From Paraphysomonas bandaiensis (lineage: Eukaryota; Chrysophyceae), in the NCBI GenBank assembly GCA_965644295.1, contig CBFFRP010000234.1, forward strand, positions 124,001 to 188,000: a DNA stretch of 64,000 bases. Reading direction: 5' to 3'. A program made the translations under genes and the position numbers. The notes beneath the pieces were generated by a model that did no database searches, was not told the DNA's origin, and saw nothing but the letters and a program-made list of their open reading frames with translations. Positions 59,001-64,000 of the stretch are shown in pieces. Each line of letters opens with the position of its first letter. Position 1 is the first letter of the stretch.

Positions 59001-62000
59001 GCTTTCAGTTCCCTGGTGACCCCCAAAATGTGAGTCTTATTCCGTGCTGCGGTTTCTTCATTACAATGAATCCTGGATATGCTGGAAGACAAGAGCTACC
59101 AGAGAACTTGAAGACTTTATTCCGTGGTGTAGCAATGATGGTTCCTGATTTCCAAATGATTATTAAGGTGAAACTATGCTCTGTCGGCTATGAGCAATTC
59201 GATATTTTGTCCCAAAAATTCTTTGTGCTCTACAATACTAGCAAAGAGCAGCTTTCTGCGCAGAAGCACTACGATTGGGGATTGAGAAATATCCTCGCTG
59301 TCCTGCGTACTGCTGGACAGACAAAGCGAGACAATCTCAGAGCTGACGAAGCTTTCCTACTGTATCGAACTCTTCGTGAGATGAATCTGTCGAAAATGGT
59401 TGCCCAAGACGTGCCTCTCTTCTTGTCTCTATTGGCCGATCTGTTTCCTCAGTGTCCTCCTCCACCGAAAGCTGATTATCCTGATCTTGAAGCTGCGTTG
59501 AAGAGGAGCGTGGAGTCGAATAAACTTGTGTACCACCCTACTTGGGTGACTAAGGTATTACAGCTATACGACACCACTCTTGTGCGCCATGGGATCATGC
59601 TTGTGGGGCCGACTGGTGGTGGAAAGACACAGATATTCAAGAACTTGCGCGCATCTCTTGAAATTACTACTGGAATAACACACAAAGACTGTCGACTTAA
59701 CCCCAAGGCTATACGCGCTCAGGAGATGTACGGAGAGGTCGATCCTCTTTCAGGTGAGTGGACGACTGGTGTCTTCGCAGCGATGTGGGCGAAATATAAC
59801 AATCGTGCGAATACTTTCAATATGTGGCTGATTGCTGACGGGCCCGTGGATGCAATTTGGATCGAAGACTTAAACACAGTGCTAGACGACAACAGAATTC
59901 TTACTCTAGCCAATGGAGACCGAATTCCTATGACGGACAATGTGAAAATAATGTTTGAGGTTGAAACTCTTGTTAATGCCTCTCCTGCCACTGTGTCACG
60001 TGCTGGAATTATATTTGTTTCTGATACTGATTTAGATTGGGCTCCATATGTTGAGGGATGGGTCCTAAAACAACCGTCCTCTCAGCAGGCTATTTTGAGA
60101 GATCTTTTTACCAAGTACATGGGCAATTGTACGCCGACAGATCCTGGACACTCATTCGAGTTTTTAACGAGAAATTGTCACCAAGTTATGAATTGTTCTC
60201 GTATTGGGATGATCATGGGTCTCTGTGATCTATTCAAGGGGCTCACTGAAGGAAAAGATTCAATAGACATCTCTGTTAACACAGAAGAACGCATGGAAAA
60301 AATTTTCTTGTACTGCTATTTCTGGACTGTGGGTGGCTTGATTGAAGCTGAAGATAGAAAGAAATTGGATGTCTACATCCGCACCATTGATAAGAGTGGG
60401 CGCATGCCTAACTGCATCGAAGATACGACTGTGTATGAGTACTTTGTGGATCACACTGGTGACTGGAGTTTGTGGCGGCCGCCAAAGTGGGTTTATCCTG
60501 CTGGACAGGAGAAGTTGGACTTCTCCAACTTACTTGTTCCTACTATGGATTCTACGCGAGCATCTTATAACTGTACCCACATTCATAAGCAAAAAAAGGC
60601 TGTTTGCATTGTCGGTGCGGAAGGAACTGCAAAGACCTCCACAACTTTAATGTTTTTCGGTACTCTTGATCCGGAGGTGATGCTTGTCAAACGAGTCAAT
60701 TTCTCTAGTGCTACTACGCCCTTTATGTGTCAGAGTGCAGTGGAGGTTGAACTTGAGAAACGTGGTGGCAAGAACTTTGGTCCCCCAGGTGGAAAGGCAA
60801 TGACAATATTTATGGATGATATGAGCATGCCCGAGGTCAACAAGTGGGGTGATCAACCTACTCTGGAAATGGTTCGTCTTATTGTTGAGTTCGGTGGTTT
60901 CTGTTTCTTGGACAAGGATAAGAGAGGAGATTTCAAAGTATGTGAGGATCTGCAGTACATTGCCGCAATGCAGCATCCAGGAGGTGGGAAGAATGACATT
61001 CCAAACCGCCTAAAGCGCAATTTCTTTATTTTTAATCTTGTGCTACCTTCCATTATATCTATCAACGACATTTACGGTCAAATGCTTGCCGGTAGGTTTC
61101 CCGCCAACGCCTTTCCGGCCGAGACATTGGATGTAGTAAACAAGCTAACTGGTGCTACCATTGAATTGTGGAGAACAATGAAGGATAAGATGCTTCCCAC
61201 TCCTGCGAAGTTCCATTATATATTCAATCTTCGAGAGCTGTCCCGTGTGTTTCAGGGAATTCTTCTTACTCCCACGGACACTATCAAGACTGGCGGTTAC
61301 AGGTGTGAGACGAAGGTAACCAACTTCAAGGGTGGTGGAATTACGCTCTTGAATATATGGAAGCACGAATGTGGTCGTGTATTTTCTGATAAGCTCACTA
61401 ACCTTAAGGACAAAGCTACATTTGACAAGTTTATTGATGCCCAAATTGCTCAGACGTTTGGTCCACTTGCTGAGCACACCAAGGAGCCTTTCTACATGGT
61501 AAATTTCCTGAGACCTGATGTGTATGACGAAGAAGGGGTTCTTGTAGAGGATGCGCCGAAAATGTATGAGCCAGGTGGTGCTCTGCCTGATGTAAAGCCG
61601 GTCGTCGTAGCCTTTCTGGAGCGTTTCAACACTGAATTTCCAGCGAAGAAGATGGAACTTGTACTATTCAATGATGCACTGGAGCATCTGCTTCGCTTAA
61701 ACCGTTTAATGGAGATGCCCAGAGGATCTGGCCTCCTGGTCGGTGTTGGTGGTTCAGGAAAGCAATCCTTGACTCGTCTGTCTTCCTACATTTCCAGAGC
61801 TACACAATTTCAAATCACGCTTACGAAGCAGTATAATAAGAACTCCTTTATGGAAGACATGAAGGCTCTTTTTAAATCTGCTGGGCACCTATGCAAACCC
61901 ACAACCTTTTTGTTTACTGAGTCTGAAATCAAGGATGAGGTCTTTTTGGAATACATTAATAGCGTACTTCTCACCGGAGATATTCCTGGCCTCTTTGCGA

Positions 62001-64000
62001 AGGACGAAGTCATGGCTATCACTGCTGATCTTCGCAATAAATTTGTTAAGGAGAGACCACACTTGGAGGATAACCAAGATAACCTCAAACAGTTCTTTAT
62101 AGATAAAGTGAGAGACAACCTGCATCTAATGATCTGTATGTCTCCAATGAATCCCCGTTTCCCAGTAAGAGCAAGAAAATTTCCTGGCATTATTTCTTGC
62201 CCGACTATCGACTGGTTCTTGCCTTGGCCTGCTGATGCCCTCGTTGAGTTGTCACAGGCTTTTATTGCTAACTTCCATGTGGAGTGTACCCCAGAGGTGA
62301 AGCAAGGCCTTATGACACACATGGGTATGGTACACAGTATGGTGACAGAAGTCTGTGATGAATATTTCGTGAAGATGCGTCGTCGTGTGTACCAGACACC
62401 GAAGTCATACCTCTCTTTCATTCAAAATTTCACACATCAGTATGGCATTAAACTCGCTGAATTGAAAGTAAAAGAGGGTAGAGTTAATTTAGGTTTGCAA
62501 AAGCTAATTCAGGGAGCTGAAGATGTCGAGGAAATGAAACTAGTTCTTGCGGAAGAACAGGTGAAGCTTGAAGTGGCTACGAAGGATACGAACAAAATGC
62601 TTGAGTCTTTGGAGGTTTCTTCTGCAGAGGCCAAGCGCGAAAGTGATAAGGTAACGACGATTAAAAACAAGTGCTTGGAAGATTCAAATCGTATCGGTGA
62701 CGAGAAAGCAGCGTGTATGGCAGACTTGGCCAAAGCACAGCCCTTCGTGGATGAGGCTGAAACTGCTATTCGCTCCATCAAGCCAGCTGATATTCAGGAA
62801 GTGAAACGTTTTGCAAATCCTGCCATTATTATTCAACTTGTGTTTGATGGTATTCTCTTGCTATTCAAGCTACCAATGAACCCTCCCAGAGCAGCTAAAC
62901 TAAACGTCGCGAAGCAGGATATTAATTTTATCGAACCGTCATTTAGACCTCATGGTGTTGCTGTTATGAATCAAGCCGATTTCTTAAAACAAGTCGTTGA
63001 TTTTGGTGGAACAGGAAAAGATAAGATCAATGAGGAAACGATTGAATTTTTGTCGCCGTATGTGGAGCTGGAAGGATTCACTGCTGCAGTGGCTAAGAAT
63101 GCCTCCAAGGCCGCTGAAGGTCTTTGTGTGTGGGTTCGTGCGATGAAATTTTACCACGAGGCCTCCAAGATTGTGAAACCGAAACTTGAAGCTCTCTCCG
63201 TTGCAGAAGCAAACCTTGAGGCCGCGAACAAGGCTCTCAATGCAGCAGAGATGAGGTTACAGAGTTGTCAGGCACGTCTCGCTGAGCTTCAAGCAATGTT
63301 CGATACTCAAATGGCCGAAAAGAAGCGCATTGAGGACGGCGCTTTAGCTCTTCAACGTAAGATGATGATGGCATCTCAGCTCATTGGTGGTCTTGCGGGA
63401 GAGCGTGTTCGTTGGACAGATGACTCGAATAACTTTTCCGATATGAAGCGCCGTCTAGTAGGTGATTGTGCGGTGAGTTGTGCCTTCACCTGTTACTGTG
63501 GACCGTTCAACCAAGAGTTCAGACGATACCTGGTTGAAGATAAGTTCATCCATGACTGCAATACCCGGGGGGTACCAGTAACAAATGGTTTGGATATCAT
63601 ATCATTTATGGTTGATATTGGCACGATTGGTGACTGGAACATGCAGGGGCTTCCAGCTGATCCTCTGTCTATTCAAAATGGTATCTTGGTGACTCGAAGC
63701 AGTCGCTTTCCTTTGATGATCGATCCTCAAGGCCAAGCTATTAATTGGATTAAAAACAGGGAGGCAAGCAATGTACCAGCTTGGGGGCAAGCTACAATCA
63801 CGGACCCAAAACTGAAGGATAAGTTAGAGTTCTGTATGGGCGATGGCTTGGCGCTAATTGTTATTGGCGTGGAGGAAGAAATCGACCCAATGCTTGACCC
63901 AGTCATGGAACGGCAGATTACTCGTAAGGGTAAAAGAATGTTTATTAATGTATCCGATAAGATGATGGACTTTGATGAAAAGTTTATGATGTATTTTATT
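53099..64000 (+). CDS. Axonemal outer-arm dynein heavy chain (DNAH5/8, gamma type), truncated at the right edge
   Basis: Exon 1 is 53099-53290 and exon 2 starts at 53336 and stays open to the window end, giving about 3619 residues of an expected 4500 or so. The N-terminus (RHRWCAKKILEAFSPELDAD, then a GAGRLFVFYQP block) matches DNAH5/8-type tails. P-loops are AAA1 GPAGTGKTET (about residue 1872), AAA2 GPTGGGKTQ (about 2154), AAA3 GAEGTAKTS (about 2491) and AAA4 GVGGSGKQS (about 2866). The lead-in [24 protein letters not shown] and the post-P-loop region are closest to the DNAH5/8 (Chlamydomonas gamma) class. A coiled-coil stalk flanks a microtubule-binding region between about 62466 and 63340. 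The window ends inside AAA5. It is a motor of the outer dynein arm that drives flagellar beating. Confidence 0.95.

Noticed and set aside
54000-63800. Minus-strand open frames opposite dynein
   Set aside because: They are shadows of the conserved dynein coding strand, with no domains of their own.

Overview
The window is nuclear DNA from a flagellated single-celled eukaryote. Protein-coding genes are split by spliceosomal GT-AG introns, most of about 45-125 bases. There is an axonemal outer-arm dynein heavy chain, two nuclear-type tRNA-Lys genes with box A/B and T-run terminators, and a plant/protist-type organellar family A DNA polymerase with a mitochondrial-style presequence. That polymerase type, a membrane hybrid histidine kinase and a cilium point to a protist, perhaps stramenopile/SAR-like; the exact lineage cannot be fixed from sequence alone. 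Exon models were built by hand from splice consensus and reading phase, and every multi-exon model below closes in frame.

Layout. 1-8.0 kb: a PON-like lactonase (+), a FYVE-finger protein (-) and a TANGO6/RTP1 HEAT-repeat protein (+, 7 exons). 8.9-12.6 kb: an unknown disordered protein (-), and an OTU deubiquitinase with two chromo-barrel/Tudor-knot modules and several UIMs (+). 14.6-17 kb: a CD36/LIMP-2 family receptor (+). 17-21.4 kb: gene-poor, with decayed coding relics and two identical tRNA-Lys(CTT) genes (-). 21.4-27.8 kb: an N-myristoylated EF-hand protein (-), and the 27-exon organellar DNA polymerase with tandem SAP motifs (+). 28.2-30.3 kb: a nested transposon, a 5'-truncated non-LTR element inside a hAT remnant, both with target-site duplications.

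30.9-39.4 kb: a multi-TM hybrid histidine kinase (-), an ATP-Mg/Pi carrier of SCaMC type (+), a four-TM TVP15-like protein (-) and a JmjC/cupin-like protein (+). 39.4-42.5 kb: gene-poor, with a frameshifted coding relic (-). 42.5-51.6 kb: a STE/MAP2K-like kinase (+), mitochondrial glycine decarboxylase (-) and a SAM-GAF protein with an NKFDE motif (+). From 53.1 kb to the right edge: an outer-arm dynein heavy chain (+, truncated by the window) whose second exon is at least 10.6 kb long.

The genes form no operon or cluster. Shared themes are calcium and second-messenger sensing (SCaMC, EF-hand protein, GAF, histidine kinase, kinase), endomembrane trafficking (TANGO6, FYVE, CD36/LIMP-2, TVP15-like), mitochondrial function (polymerase, GLDC, SCaMC) and the flagellum (dynein). 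Upstream regions share GTA/TAC-rich dyad motifs that may be promoter elements.
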